Shown piece after piece: positions 9,327-17,772 of a stretch of 64,000 bases of DNA. The position numbers and the translations under genes were made by a program. The notes under the pieces were generated by a model. That model made no database searches and was not told the origin of the DNA. It saw nothing but the letters and a program-made list of their open reading frames with translations. This DNA comes from Pseudomonas sp. AL03. GTDB taxonomy: Bacteria > Pseudomonadota > Gammaproteobacteria > Pseudomonadales > Pseudomonadaceae. Position 1 is the stretch's first letter. Each line of letters starts with the position of its first letter. The stretch is from the NCBI RefSeq assembly GCF_029960815.1, contig NZ_JASBRE010000004.1, positions 186,001-250,000 on the forward strand. Direction: 5' to 3'.

Positions 9327-10661
9327 TTATCCTCGGATCGCCCAGAAAGCCAGGTTCAACCCCGGGAACTGCCCCGCGATGTGGAACGCAAAACCGCCGG
9401 AGTTGGCCAGTTGCTGCCAATGCTCGCTGCCCCGGTCCAGTTCGTAATAGGTGCAGCCGGCGTGGTAAGGAAGCTGCCGTGGTGCCACCGGCAGCGGCAG
9501 GAGGCCGATGCCCGGCAATTGCAGGTTGACCAGGTTGCGGATGTGCTCCACCGAGCCGACCTTGCTCTGCTGGCCGAAGTGGCCGCGCAGGGTCTCGGCG
9601 GGCACGTCGGCGCGCACCACCAGGATGAAACTGGCGCTGTCGAGCAGGGTCCTGTCGGCCAGCATCGCTACATGGACGCCGTAGGCTTTTTCGACAATCG
9701 GAATCGGCGTGGCCTTGCTGTCGATCAGCATCGACAGCGCCTCGCGCAGGGCTTGCATCACCGGCGCAAAACTCAGCGCCAGGTTATCGTGCTGGTACTG
9801 CGGGTATTCCTGCGGTCGCCGCCCGGAAGCGGTAAAGGTCGAGAACTCACCGGCCAGGCTTACCAGCTCACTGTAGAACCGCTCGGGGTGCAACGGGCTC
9901 AACTGGCTCAAGTGCTGGATCAACGGCTGAGCTCGGTTGACCAGTTGCAGCAGCATGAAGTCGGCAATTTCCGAGGCACCGCCGGCACCGGAAGCGACCA
10001 CCCGCCCGGCGAGGGCTTCGCCACGTTGGTGCAGGAGGCCCAGCAGTTCGCTGCGAAACGCGGCCAGCGGTTTGGAGGCGGACACATCCAGCAGCGGCGG
10101 GATGTAAGCGTCGTCGAGCACCAGGGCGCGGTCGACGCGTTTCTCCTTGATTCGCACCAGGCCGATGGCGGCGTAGTCGCTGATGCCATCCTCGGCTATC
10201 AACAATCGCAGCGCCCTGGAACCCACGGCCACCGGCGCACGGTTTTCGAACGGCGCGTTGTCGTCCCGTACTTCGCGCACCTGGCTCACGTAGCGCGCAG
10301 CGCCCAGGGTTTCGCCGTCATCAACGGTGTCCCGCGCACCGGCGCGCTTGAGTGGCAAGGCCAGGTACACCAAACCATCGCGCAGGTTGTCATCGACATT
10401 CAGCGGGCTCGGCGCCAGGTCATCCTGGGGAATGTTGAATGGCGTGCCGTCCGGCAACAGGCCTCGCGCCGAGATGATTGCCAGTTTGCCCTGGGCCAAC
10501 AGGCCCTGATCAATCAACAATTCGGAAAAACCCCAGGCGCCGGCCGACAACGGGCGGCTTCGGGCGTCGATGAGGTGTTCCAGGTAACGGTCATGCTGTT
10601 GGAAGTGCTGCGTTCCAATGAACATGCCTTCCGACCAGACCACGCGATTGTTCCAGGACAT
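9327..10661 (-). CDS. tssK: T6SS baseplate protein TssK
   Basis: 444 residues. It begins MSWNNRVVWSEGMFIGTQHF, the highly conserved TssK/ImpJ/VasE opening (W-x-EGM-x-xxQHFQ). TssK trimers connect the baseplate wedges (TssEFG) to the cytoplasmic parts of TssL and TssM. No membrane segment is present. The start ATG is 15 bp after the tssJ stop, and the stop is 6 bp before tssL. Confidence 0.96.
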   Translation of the reverse strand: MSWNNRVVWSEGMFIGTQHFQQHDRYLEHLIDARSRPLSAGAWGFSELLIDQGLLAQGKLAIISARGLLPDGTPFNIPQDDLAPSPLNVDDNLRDGLVYLALPLKRAGARDTVDDGETLGAARYVSQVREVRDDNAPFENRAPVAVGSRALRLLIAEDGISDYAAIGLVRIKEKRVDRALVLDDAYIPPLLDVSASKPLAAFRSELLGLLHQRGEALAGRVVASGAGGASEIADFMLLQLVNRAQPLIQHLSQLSPLHPERFYSELVSLAGEFSTFTASGRRPQEYPQYQHDNLALSFAPVMQALREALSMLIDSKATPIPIVEKAYGVHVAMLADRTLLDSASFILVVRADVPAETLRGHFGQQSKVGSVEHIRNLVNLQLPGIGLLPLPVAPRQLPYHAGCTYYELDRGSEHWQQLANSGGFAFHIAGQFPGLNLAFWAIRG

Positions 10662-10676
10662 GGGGGCTCCGATTGC

Positions 10677-11183
10677 TTATTGGGCAGGGCTGGATGGGGG
10701 AACAACGACGGCGCTGCGCACGGCGCGCACATCGAGGCTGATCTGGTATTCGGTGTATTGGCGCGGCGCAACATTCATCACCGTGCGCCACTGCGCCTGA
10801 TCCAGTTCGCGATACCCCACCAGCACACCGATGTGGCGGGTGGCCGGGTCGAGGTCGCGTTGCAAGCTCAATTGCTGGCCGGGCTGGACCAGCACTTCGT
10901 CCTGGTCGATCAGATCCGCGCCGAGCGTCGTCTGGGCCCGTTCGGCCAAGGCGAAATAATCCGCACGGCCGAAGGTGGCGGCATTTTTCAATTCGAAAAT
11001 GCGCACCCGGACCGGGGCCGGCTGGGCGGTGGCGCCGGGGTTGAGGCCGGCGATGGCGTGGAAGTGCAACTCGACGGCGGCGGTGTCGGCCTCGGCCTCT
11101 TCGGGCTGGGGTTTGGCCGTATCCTTCGCACACGCGGTCAGCAGAAGCGCGGTGGCAACTGCGAGTAAAAACCTGGGAATCAT
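10677..11183 (-). CDS. tssJ: T6SS outer-membrane lipoprotein TssJ
   Basis: 168 residues. The start MIPRFLLAVATALLLTACAK is a lipoprotein signal with lipobox LTAC, so Cys18 becomes the lipidated first residue of the mature protein. The mature chain has the SciN/TssJ family stretch ending LVGYRELDQAQWRTV. TssJ anchors the trans-envelope complex in the outer membrane by binding the periplasmic end of TssM. A longer overlapping frame at 10591-11196 was rejected because it has no signal peptide and no family resemblance. Confidence 0.94.
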   Translation of the reverse strand: MIPRFLLAVATALLLTACAKDTAKPQPEEAEADTAAVELHFHAIAGLNPGATAQPAPVRVRIFELKNAATFGRADYFALAERAQTTLGADLIDQDEVLVQPGQQLSLQRDLDPATRHIGVLVGYRELDQAQWRTVMNVAPRQYTEYQISLDVRAVRSAVVVPPSSPAQ

Positions 11184-11254
11184 CCTGCGTCCTCAATGAC
11201 GTTCAGCTATCCGTTGTTCCGTTCGTTGCTATGAATGGCGTTATGAGGCGGCGC

Positions 11255-12676
11255 TCAGCCGCGGCACTGCCTTGTACTGTGCTCTTCGTAGGCGCGGCTG
11301 AACTCCCGACCGAACAGGTCCTGGAAATCCTCTTGGGCCTCACGGGAAATATTGCTGTAGAGCTCGGTGAACTGCTGCCAGTACTGGGCCTGTCGCGAGC
11401 CATTGAAAATGCTCGACAGGCCACCGGGCTTGCCCATGCGCTCTTCCAGTTGTGCCGGCTCGAAGCGCGCCAGCAGGTGCTTGATCGCCGCTTCCACACC
11501 GGCCATCACTGCCAATTGGTGGGCACGCAAGTCATCGAAGCTGTCGCGCACCGCCAGGTCCGGCGCCATGAACGCCTGATTGCTGTGGCGCAACAGCAAC
11601 AGCAAGGCTTCATCGACGTTGGGAGCGAATTTCAGCGGGTTGTTTTCCACCGGTTGAATCATCGTCTGCTGAATGCGGAACTCGCCCTTGAGGCTGCTGC
11701 GGGCGCGCAAGACATCGATCAAGCCTTCGACCATCAGCCGATAACTGCGGCCGATGCTTTCCATTTGCGCTTCGGCCTGGGCCTTGTCCAGGCGCAACTG
11801 ATCAAGCCCGGCGCCGCGCAGGAAGGCTTGCAACAGGTCGGGTTGAGCACTGTCGGCCGGGCTGACCGGATTGACCGGGCGTTCGACGATCGCCACGGGC
11901 GGCTCGCAAAGGGGTGCCGGCTCGATCGGTACGCTGATGTGAGGCACGGGTGGCTGCGTAACCTCTGCAACAGGCAAGGGGGCGACAGGCCGCGGGGCAA
12001 CCGCCACCGGCGCAGGCTTGTCGCTGAACAGGTCCCAATCTTCCGGAATCACCGGGGCCGACGCTAACGGTACAGGCACAGCCATGGGCGTTGGGTCGGG
12101 GATCGGGGTCGGTGGGCGGAAGTCGTGCTGCTCGGCCGGGACATGGTCGGGCTGGGTGGCCGAAGGGACGCTGGCCGGTGCCAGAAAGTCGAACAGGTCC
12201 GGCAGAGTGTCCATGGCCGACACGCCCTGGAAATGTGCAGGGGGTGTCATGGGCAACGACGTCGGCGTATTCGCCACGGCGCCCTGGCGCCCCATCAGGG
12301 CCTCGAAGCTGTTGGACGAATCGGCGAAAGGGTTGCTGTCAGTCACCGGCAGACTGAAATCGATGCGCACCTGGATTTCATAATCACCGATGCGGATAAC
12401 TTCGCCATCCTGCAATGGCTCGCTGTTTCCCTTGCGCAGACGAATGCCGGCCTTGACCAATTCCACACCATTAGTGCTGTTATCGGTTAAGTAGTAGCGG
12501 CCATCTTTGTATTGAATAACGCAATGTTTGCCGGAAATAAGGCGCTCAGGGTCAGGCAATACCCAGTCGTTATCAGAATTGCGGCCAATTGCCATCACGC
12601 CCTGATCCATGGATTTTTCAGAGCACTGACCTGGGGTAATCTTGTGATAACTAGTGATAGTCAAACACAGCGACAT
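11255..12676 (-). CDS. fha1: T6SS forkhead-associated protein Fha (TagH)
   Basis: 473 residues. The N-terminal FHA phosphothreonine-binding domain (about 1-100) has the signature residues GR (31-32), SGKH (48-51) and NSTNG (66-70). A Pro-rich linker (about 150-285) follows, then the T6SS-specific C-terminal domain. In HSI-I, PpkA-phosphorylated Fha binds its own phosphothreonine and starts secretion. The gene is first on the minus-strand arm. Its start at 12676 has a strong AAGGAGG Shine-Dalgarno sequence and faces tssA across a 405-bp divergent region. Confidence 0.94.
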   Translation of the reverse strand: MSLCLTITSYHKITPGQCSEKSMDQGVMAIGRNSDNDWVLPDPERLISGKHCVIQYKDGRYYLTDNSTNGVELVKAGIRLRKGNSEPLQDGEVIRIGDYEIQVRIDFSLPVTDSNPFADSSNSFEALMGRQGAVANTPTSLPMTPPAHFQGVSAMDTLPDLFDFLAPASVPSATQPDHVPAEQHDFRPPTPIPDPTPMAVPVPLASAPVIPEDWDLFSDKPAPVAVAPRPVAPLPVAEVTQPPVPHISVPIEPAPLCEPPVAIVERPVNPVSPADSAQPDLLQAFLRGAGLDQLRLDKAQAEAQMESIGRSYRLMVEGLIDVLRARSSLKGEFRIQQTMIQPVENNPLKFAPNVDEALLLLLRHSNQAFMAPDLAVRDSFDDLRAHQLAVMAGVEAAIKHLLARFEPAQLEERMGKPGGLSSIFNGSRQAQYWQQFTELYSNISREAQEDFQDLFGREFSRAYEEHSTRQCRG

Positions 12677-13081
12677 CTTGCCTCCTTGCTGAACACTTTG
12701 CGCGCGGGCGAGTGAGGGGGCCTACGCCCGAGCGACTCGCCAACAAACCTTGCAAACAACCTCTAAAACGGCTTTTTACTAGCATGATTGCTGATCTTAA
12801 CCGGCTTTCGTGACAAAAAACCTGCACCAGTGCCTGCCTCGACCCACCGGTCGCGCGGGTTGTTAAGCACCTCACATCTGTCACACAGAGGAAATAGCTT
12901 ACCTTGACAAGCCACAAGTACTACACCAAAAATGCACAACTTCTTGAATATGGGCGATGGCACTTCAAGATCACTGCGCCTCAAAAGAGCAATGACCGTC
13001 AAGGAAACATGTGAAGTTCCATCCGGAACTAGTGTGTGAAATGCCCGACTCTGTCAGCGGGCGATAGGGAGATCAAATTCA
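12677..13081. promoter_or_regulatory. Divergent control region between the two T6SS arms
   Basis: This 405-bp non-coding stretch separates fha (minus) from tssA (plus) and must hold both promoters. It is more AT-rich than its flanks. Visible elements are the fha leader hairpin (12707-12741), an inverted repeat AGTTCC-ATCC-GGAACT at 13015-13030, and a GCCCG/CGGGC hairpin at 13043-13062 before the tssA ribosome site. A TTGACA hexamer at 12904-12909 has no good -10 at standard spacing. I could not assign promoters with confidence, and no sigma-54 site was found. Confidence 0.6.
12707..12741 (-). promoter_or_regulatory. Stem-loop in the fha leader just upstream of an ANGGA-containing ribosome site
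   Basis: GGCGAGT (12707-12713) pairs with ACTCGCC (12735-12741), with an inner GGGC/GCCC pairing. About 20 nt downstream on the minus strand is the Shine-Dalgarno sequence in the context GCAAGGAGGC, which contains the ANGGA core bound by RsmA/CsrA proteins. In P. aeruginosa, HSI-I translation from the fha leader is repressed by RsmA. The same control is possible here, but only the motif and the hairpin are seen. Confidence 0.4.
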
Positions 13082-14107
13082 GTGGAAGTAACTTCGCTGC
13101 TCGCCGCCGTTTCCGAGACTTCGCCTTGCGGTGAAGATCTGGAATATGACCAGGCTTTTTTGCGCCTGGAACGCGATTCCCGCGGCCAGCCCGAGCGCAG
13201 CATGGGCGATTCGATATTGCCTGCCGAACCCCCTGAATGGCGCAGCATTCAGCAGCAAAGCCTGGATTTGTTGCAACGCAGCAAAGACCTGCGCATCACC
13301 CATTTCCTTTTGCAAAGTTCCCTTGCCCTTGAAGGCGTCACGGGCCTGGCCCGCGCCCTGACGCTGATCAGCGAATTGCTCAAGCAATACTGGACCGACC
13401 TGCATCCGCGCCTGGATGCCGATGACGACAACGATCCTACCGTGCGCATCAATGCCCTCGCCGGCCTGACGTCGGACACCACCGTTCGCCTGCTGCGCGA
13501 AAGCATCCTGGCCCGCTCGCGGACCTTTGGCCCTGTCAGCCTGCGCGCCGCCGCCAATGCCAGCGGCCTGCAAAGCTTCCCTGACGAAAACCTCGGCGCC
13601 GAGCAGCTCGCCGGGGCGTTCCTCGACAGCGATCCCGAGCAACTGGAAATCACCCGCGCAGCCTTGCACGAGGCCCGCAGCGCCGCCGAGGCCATCGAGC
13701 AACAGGTCAGCGAACACGTCGGCTCCGCCCAGGGCGTTGACCTTGGCCCGTTAAAGCAGCCGCTCAAAATGGCCCTGCAGATCCTCGGTCAGTTCGCCCC
13801 GCAGAGCGGCGACAGCCCCCTGCCCGATGCCATCAGCGACGACAGCGCCACGCCGGTTGAATACGCCACCGCACCGAGCGCACCGCGCAGTACCGGCACT
13901 GGCGAAATCAACAACCGCGACGACGTGCTACGCAGCCTGGACCGGATTCTTGCGTTCTACGCCCGTCAAGAGCCTTCCAGCCCGCTGCCGGTGCTGTTGA
14001 ACCGGGCAAAGAATCTGGTGCACGCCGACTTTGCGGCCATCGTGCGCAACCTGATTCCCGATGGCATGAGCCAATTTGAAAACCTGCGCGGACCAGACAG
14101 CGAATAA
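13082..14107 (+). CDS. tssA: T6SS protein TssA (ImpA N-terminal domain)
   Basis: 341 residues. The N-terminal ImpA domain is clear (P-CGEDLEYD near the start, PPEWRSIQQQSLDLLQRSKDLR, LLKQYW). TssA primes the baseplate and coordinates tail tube/sheath growth at the distal end. This is the short TssA form of HSI-I type clusters. The start is GTG at 13082 with AGGGAG about 9 bases upstream. It is the first gene of the plus-strand structural arm, 80 bp before tssB. Confidence 0.94.
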   Translation: MEVTSLLAAVSETSPCGEDLEYDQAFLRLERDSRGQPERSMGDSILPAEPPEWRSIQQQSLDLLQRSKDLRITHFLLQSSLALEGVTGLARALTLISELLKQYWTDLHPRLDADDDNDPTVRINALAGLTSDTTVRLLRESILARSRTFGPVSLRAAANASGLQSFPDENLGAEQLAGAFLDSDPEQLEITRAALHEARSAAEAIEQQVSEHVGSAQGVDLGPLKQPLKMALQILGQFAPQSGDSPLPDAISDDSATPVEYATAPSAPRSTGTGEINNRDDVLRSLDRILAFYARQEPSSPLPVLLNRAKNLVHADFAAIVRNLIPDGMSQFENLRGPDSE

Positions 14108-14187
14108 AAGCGAACGGATCACGCAGTCACGTCACCGGTACCACCGATGACGCCAACACCGTCGCTTGAGCGACCAGGAGCAGCAAC

Positions 14188-14697
14188 GTGGCGAAGCAAA
14201 GTTCTCAGAAATTCATCGCGCGCAACCGCGCGCCTCGAGTGCAGATCGAGTACGACGTCGAGCTCTACGGCGCCGAGAAAAAGGTCCAGTTGCCCTTCGT
14301 AATGGGGGTTATGGCTGACCTCGCCGGCAAGCCGGCCGAGCCTCTGGCCCCTGTGGCCGATCGCAAGTTCCTTGAAGTGGACGTCGACAACTTCGACTCG
14401 CGCCTCAAGGCCATGCAGCCACGCGTCGCGTTCCACGTGCCCAACGAGCTGACCGGCGAAGGCAACCTGAGCCTGGACATCACCTTTGAAAGCATGGACG
14501 ACTTCAGCCCCGCCGCCGTGGCGCGCAAGGTCGACTCGCTGAACAAGCTGCTCGAAGCGCGCACCCAACTGGCCAACCTGCTGACCTACATGGACGGCAA
14601 GACCGGCGCCGAAGAAATCATCATGAAGGCCATCAAGGACCCGGCGCTGCTCCAGGCGCTTGCCAGTGCGCCGAAGCCAGCCGAGCCTCAGGCTTAA
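14188..14697 (+). CDS. tssB: T6SS contractile sheath small subunit TssB (VipA)
   Basis: 169 residues. The start MAKQSSQKFIARNRAPRVQI and the stretch LPFVMGVMADLAG are hallmark TssB/VipA sequences. TssB forms the contractile sheath with TssC in the cytoplasm. The start is GTG at 14188, with AGGAG about 7 bases upstream. The next gene, tssC, follows after 15 bp, consistent with co-translation of the two subunits. Confidence 0.96.
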   Translation: MAKQSSQKFIARNRAPRVQIEYDVELYGAEKKVQLPFVMGVMADLAGKPAEPLAPVADRKFLEVDVDNFDSRLKAMQPRVAFHVPNELTGEGNLSLDITFESMDDFSPAAVARKVDSLNKLLEARTQLANLLTYMDGKTGAEEIIMKAIKDPALLQALASAPKPAEPQA

Positions 14698-14712
14698 TCA
14701 GGACGAATGATC

Positions 14713-16206
14713 ATGACCGATTCAGTACGTGCAGACGCTCAGACACTGGGCACCACCGAAGAAGCCAGCGAGTTCGCCTCCCTGCTGCTACAAGAATTCA
14801 AACCCAAGACCGACCGCGCTCGCGAAGCCGTCGAGACCGCCGTGCGCACCCTGGCCGAACAGGCCCTGGCGCAGACCGACCTGGTGTCCAACGACGCGAT
14901 CAAGTCGATCGAGTCGATCATTGCCGCCATCGACGCCAAACTCACCGCTCAGGTCAATCAGGTCATCCATCACCCGGACTTCCAACAACTGGAAAGCGCC
15001 TGGCGTGGCCTGCACTACTTGGTCAACAACACCGAGAGCGACGAGCAGCTCAAGATCCGCGTGCTCAACATCTCCAAGACCGACCTGCACAAGACCCTGA
15101 AGAAATTCAAGGGCACCGCGTGGGACCAGAGCCCGATCTTCAAGAAGATGTACGAGGAAGAATACGGCCAGTTCGGCGGCGAACCTTACGGTTGCCTCGT
15201 GGGCGATTACTACTTCGACCAGTCGCCGCCGGATGTTGAGTTGCTGGGCGAGTTGTCGAAAGTCTGCGCCGCCATGCACTCGCCGTTCATCGCCGCCGCC
15301 TCGCCGACCGTGATGGGCATGGGCTCGTGGCAGGAACTGTCGAACCCGCGCGACCTGACCAAGATCTTCACCACCCCGGAATACGCCGGCTGGCGCTCGC
15401 TGCGTGAATCGGAAGACTCGCGCTATATCGGCCTGACCATGCCGCGCTTCCTGGCGCGCCTGCCCTACGGCGCCAAGACCGACCCGGTGGAAGCCTTCGC
15501 CTTCGAAGAAAACACCGACGGCGCCGACAGCTCCAAGTACACCTGGGCCAACGCCGCTTACGCGATGGCGGTGAACATCAACCGCTCGTTCAAACACTTC
15601 GGCTGGTGCTCGCGCATTCGTGGCGTGGAATCTGGCGGCGAAGTGGAAAACCTGCCGGCTCACACCTTCCCGACCGATGACGGCGGCGTAGACATGAAGT
15701 GCCCTACCGAAATCGCCATTTCGGACCGCCGTGAAGCGGAACTGGCGAAGAACGGTTTCATGCCGCTGCTGCACAAGAAAAACACTGACTTCGCCGCCTT
15801 CATCGGTGCCCAATCGTTGCAGAAACCGGCCGAGTACGACGACCCGGATGCTACCGCCAACGCCAACCTGGCCGCGCGCCTGCCGTACCTGTTCGCCACT
15901 TGCCGTTTCGCCCATTACTTGAAGTGCATCGTGCGCGACAAGATCGGCTCTTTCAAAGAGAAGGACGAGATGCAGCGCTGGTTGCAGGACTGGATCCTCA
16001 ACTACGTCGACGGTGACCCGGCGCACTCCACCGAAACCACCAAGGCCCAGCACCCATTGGCTGCGGCCGAAGTGATCGTCGAGGACGTGGAAGGCAACCC
16101 GGGGTACTACAACTCCAAGTTCTACCTGCGCCCGCACTATCAGCTCGAAGGTCTGACCGTGTCGCTGCGCCTGGTATCCAAGCTGCCTTCGGCCAAGGGC
16201 GCGTAA
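14713..16206 (+). CDS. tssC: T6SS contractile sheath large subunit TssC (VipB)
   Basis: About 497 residues. It carries the conserved TssC sequences FQQLESAWRGLHYLV, FGGEPYGCLVGDYYFD and FAHYLKCIVRDKIGSF. TssC and TssB assemble the sheath that contracts to drive the Hcp tube; ClpV then recycles it. An ATG at 14707 is also in frame, but AGGA at 14700-14703 lies only 3 bases from it and 9 from the ATG at 14713, so I prefer 14713. A hairpin repeat follows at 16215-16249 before hcp. Confidence 0.96.
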   Translation: MTDSVRADAQTLGTTEEASEFASLLLQEFKPKTDRAREAVETAVRTLAEQALAQTDLVSNDAIKSIESIIAAIDAKLTAQVNQVIHHPDFQQLESAWRGLHYLVNNTESDEQLKIRVLNISKTDLHKTLKKFKGTAWDQSPIFKKMYEEEYGQFGGEPYGCLVGDYYFDQSPPDVELLGELSKVCAAMHSPFIAAASPTVMGMGSWQELSNPRDLTKIFTTPEYAGWRSLRESEDSRYIGLTMPRFLARLPYGAKTDPVEAFAFEENTDGADSSKYTWANAAYAMAVNINRSFKHFGWCSRIRGVESGGEVENLPAHTFPTDDGGVDMKCPTEIAISDRREAELAKNGFMPLLHKKNTDFAAFIGAQSLQKPAEYDDPDATANANLAARLPYLFATCRFAHYLKCIVRDKIGSFKEKDEMQRWLQDWILNYVDGDPAHSTETTKAQHPLAAAEVIVEDVEGNPGYYNSKFYLRPHYQLEGLTVSLRLVSKLPSAKGA

Positions 16207-16214
16207 GACTGTCC

Positions 16215-16249
16215 TTGATCATTCCCATGCTCTGCGTGGGAACGATCAA
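16215..16249. repeat. Inverted-repeat element between tssC and hcp (GATCGTTCCCACGC family)
   Basis: Two 16-base arms starting TTGATCATTCCCATGC and ending GCGTGGGAACGATCAA enclose a 3-base loop, with two mismatches. The same element occurs with perfect arms at 42614-42646. It is a small intergenic palindrome common in fluorescent pseudomonads. Lying between tssC and hcp, it could trim or pause the transcript so that hcp is expressed differently from the upstream genes; that role is inferred. Confidence 0.75.
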
Positions 16250-16313
16250 CGTAGAAATTTCGCAAGGTCGGCGTTAACAAAACAATGTGGTAGAGACCAC
16301 ACAGGGAGAAAAC

Positions 16314-16802
16314 ATGGCTGTTGATATTTTCATCAAGATCGGCGACATCAAGGGCGAGTCGATGGACAAGGCCCACAAGGATGAAATCGACGTCTTGAAC
16401 TGGAGCTGGGGCATGTCCCAGTCCGGCAATATGCACGTTGGTGGTGGCGGTGGCGCGGGCAAGGTGAATGTCCAGGACCTGTCACTGACCAAGTATGTCG
16501 ACAAGGCCTCGCCGAACCTGATGATGCACTGCGCCGCCGGCAAGCACGTCGACAAGGTCAAACTGACCGTGCGCAAGGCCGGCGGCGAAAGCCAGGTCGA
16601 GTACATGATCATCAACCTGGAAGAAGTTCTGATCACCTCCCTGAGCACCGGTGGCTCGGGTAGCGATGATCGCCTGACCGAAAACGTCACCCTGAACTTC
16701 GCCAAGGTGCTGGTGGACTACCAGCCGCAGAAAGCCGACGGCACCAAGGACGGCGGGCCGATCAAGTTTGGCTGGAACATCCGTCAGAACGTCAAGGCGT
16801 AA
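16314..16802 (+). CDS. hcp1: T6SS tail tube protein Hcp
   Basis: 162 residues, the exact usual length of Hcp1. The start MAVDIFIKIGDIKGESMDK is nearly the P. aeruginosa Hcp1 start. Hexameric Hcp rings stack into the inner tube and bind small effectors such as Tae-type amidases in the lumen. An upstream in-frame start at 16287 was rejected because GGGAG sits 6 bases before the ATG at 16314 and the family starts there. It has its own leader of about 107 bp after tssC and a hairpin right after its stop. Confidence 0.97.
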   Translation: MAVDIFIKIGDIKGESMDKAHKDEIDVLNWSWGMSQSGNMHVGGGGGAGKVNVQDLSLTKYVDKASPNLMMHCAAGKHVDKVKLTVRKAGGESQVEYMIINLEEVLITSLSTGGSGSDDRLTENVTLNFAKVLVDYQPQKADGTKDGGPIKFGWNIRQNVKA

Positions 16803-16811
16803 TCGAAGATG

Positions 16812-16836
16812 CCCCCGGCGTTATGCGTCGGGGGGG
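16812..16836 (+). terminator. Hairpin after hcp (terminator or attenuator)
   Basis: CCCCCGGCG, loop TTAT, then GCGTCGGGGG followed by GGTTT. It forms a strong 9-10 bp stem with one G-T wobble and only a short T run. It lies 10 bp after the hcp stop and 31 bp before tae4, so partial termination here would give hcp more transcript than the genes that follow. Confidence 0.65.
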
Positions 16837-16867
16837 TTTCCAATCCTTTCCCTTCGGTGTCTGAATC

Positions 16868-17326
16868 ATGGCCAAGCCTTCGTTTATCAACTTGTGGAAA
16901 GCGTATTCCGATCTGCTGGTTACCCATCCTGACGCAAAGCCCTGTGGCGGCCCCTGGGCAAACCAGTGCGCTATCCGTATGAGCATCACGCTCAACGCAG
17001 AGCTGACCATCAAGGTCAACAAGTCCACCTACACCGAACCCAAGTGTGCTCATGAGCACGCGCGGGGTGCTGAATCACTGGCAAATTGGCTGTGGAAACA
17101 TCACTTGGGCCGTCCAACTATTCTCGGGGGTGGCGCAGAAGAACGCCGCAAGCTGATGGACAAAAAAGGCCTTATCTTCTTCAAGGACTGCTTCCAACAA
17201 CTGGGAGAGTCTTCAGACGGTCGCACCGGCGATCATATCGATCTTTGGAACCGTGGCCTTACCGCTAGCCGGTATGACGACCCTGCCTATCGATCAAGGG
17301 CGATCTGGTTCTGGGAGCTCTTATGA
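16868..17326 (+). CDS. tae4: T6SS peptidoglycan amidase effector, Tae4 family
   Basis: 152 residues. It matches the Tae4 cysteine amidase family: catalytic Cys34 in NQCAIRMS and His123/Asp125 in GDHIDLWN, an NlpC/P60-like catalytic arrangement. Tae4 enzymes cleave the peptide stems of peptidoglycan in the periplasm of target cells and are carried by Hcp. There is no signal peptide, as expected for a T6SS cargo. The stop overlaps the next gene by 4 bp (ATGA), giving an effector-immunity pair. The pair occupies the position between hcp and tssE where HSI-I clusters usually have tagJ. Confidence 0.92.
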   Translation: MAKPSFINLWKAYSDLLVTHPDAKPCGGPWANQCAIRMSITLNAELTIKVNKSTYTEPKCAHEHARGAESLANWLWKHHLGRPTILGGGAEERRKLMDKKGLIFFKDCFQQLGESSDGRTGDHIDLWNRGLTASRYDDPAYRSRAIWFWELL

Positions 17327-17772
17327 TCAAGGCTCACTGCGCCGTATTTATTGGCTGCCTGTTATCAAGTCTGACTGCCTGTGCCGGGCAACGAGCCTCA
17401 TCGGCAACACCCTCCGCAGCTGTGGATCAAGTGGTCTCAATGGGCGGGCAACAGCTAACGCTGGAGAACGACCAACAGCGCTGTGTGTTACGCAAACCAG
17501 ACCAGACCCTATTGCCACTCGACTTGCCGTGGCCCTGCCAATTCACTGTCGACCGACAAGGCAAATCGTACGTCGAGACCTTCGGCAAGGTCCCCATTGT
17601 CATCGTTATTCATCTGGCAACAGACCCTGAGAATAGTCACGAATGTCGCTCCGAGTACCGCGCCATACGTCAGATCAATGGACAGCTCGAGCCTTCAATA
17701 ATCGCTCGGAATGCCAGTTGCATGCGCGGCGCAGGTGACCAGAAGAATTACACGGGTCTATTTACTTGGTAA
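17323..17772 (+). CDS. Lipoprotein, likely immunity protein to the Tae4 amidase
   Basis: 149 residues. It starts [20 protein letters not shown], with lipobox LTAC and lipidated Cys20. The mature part has four cysteines (C54, C72, C108, C133) that could form two disulfides in the periplasm. It overlaps tae4 by 4 bp, and immunity to a peptidoglycan amidase must act in the periplasm, so it is probably the cognate inhibitor. I do not recognise the sequence as a standard Tai4 family member, and a lipid-anchored form is not the usual small soluble Tai4. The function is inferred from location and gene coupling. Confidence 0.7.
   Translation: MIKAHCAVFIGCLLSSLTACAGQRASSATPSAAVDQVVSMGGQQLTLENDQQRCVLRKPDQTLLPLDLPWPCQFTVDRQGKSYVETFGKVPIVIVIHLATDPENSHECRSEYRAIRQINGQLEPSIIARNASCMRGAGDQKNYTGLFTW

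Noticed and set aside
10591..11196. 201-codon minus-strand frame overlapping tssJ
   Set aside because: The tssJ frame has a clear lipobox and family sequence; this frame has neither.
12958..12975. TGGCAC as a sigma-54 (-24) element in the T6SS control region
   Set aside because: The required GC at -12 (TTGC) is missing at the right spacing.
12763..13002. 79-codon minus-strand frame in the T6SS control region
   Set aside because: It has no ribosome site or conserved family, and it overlaps probable promoters.
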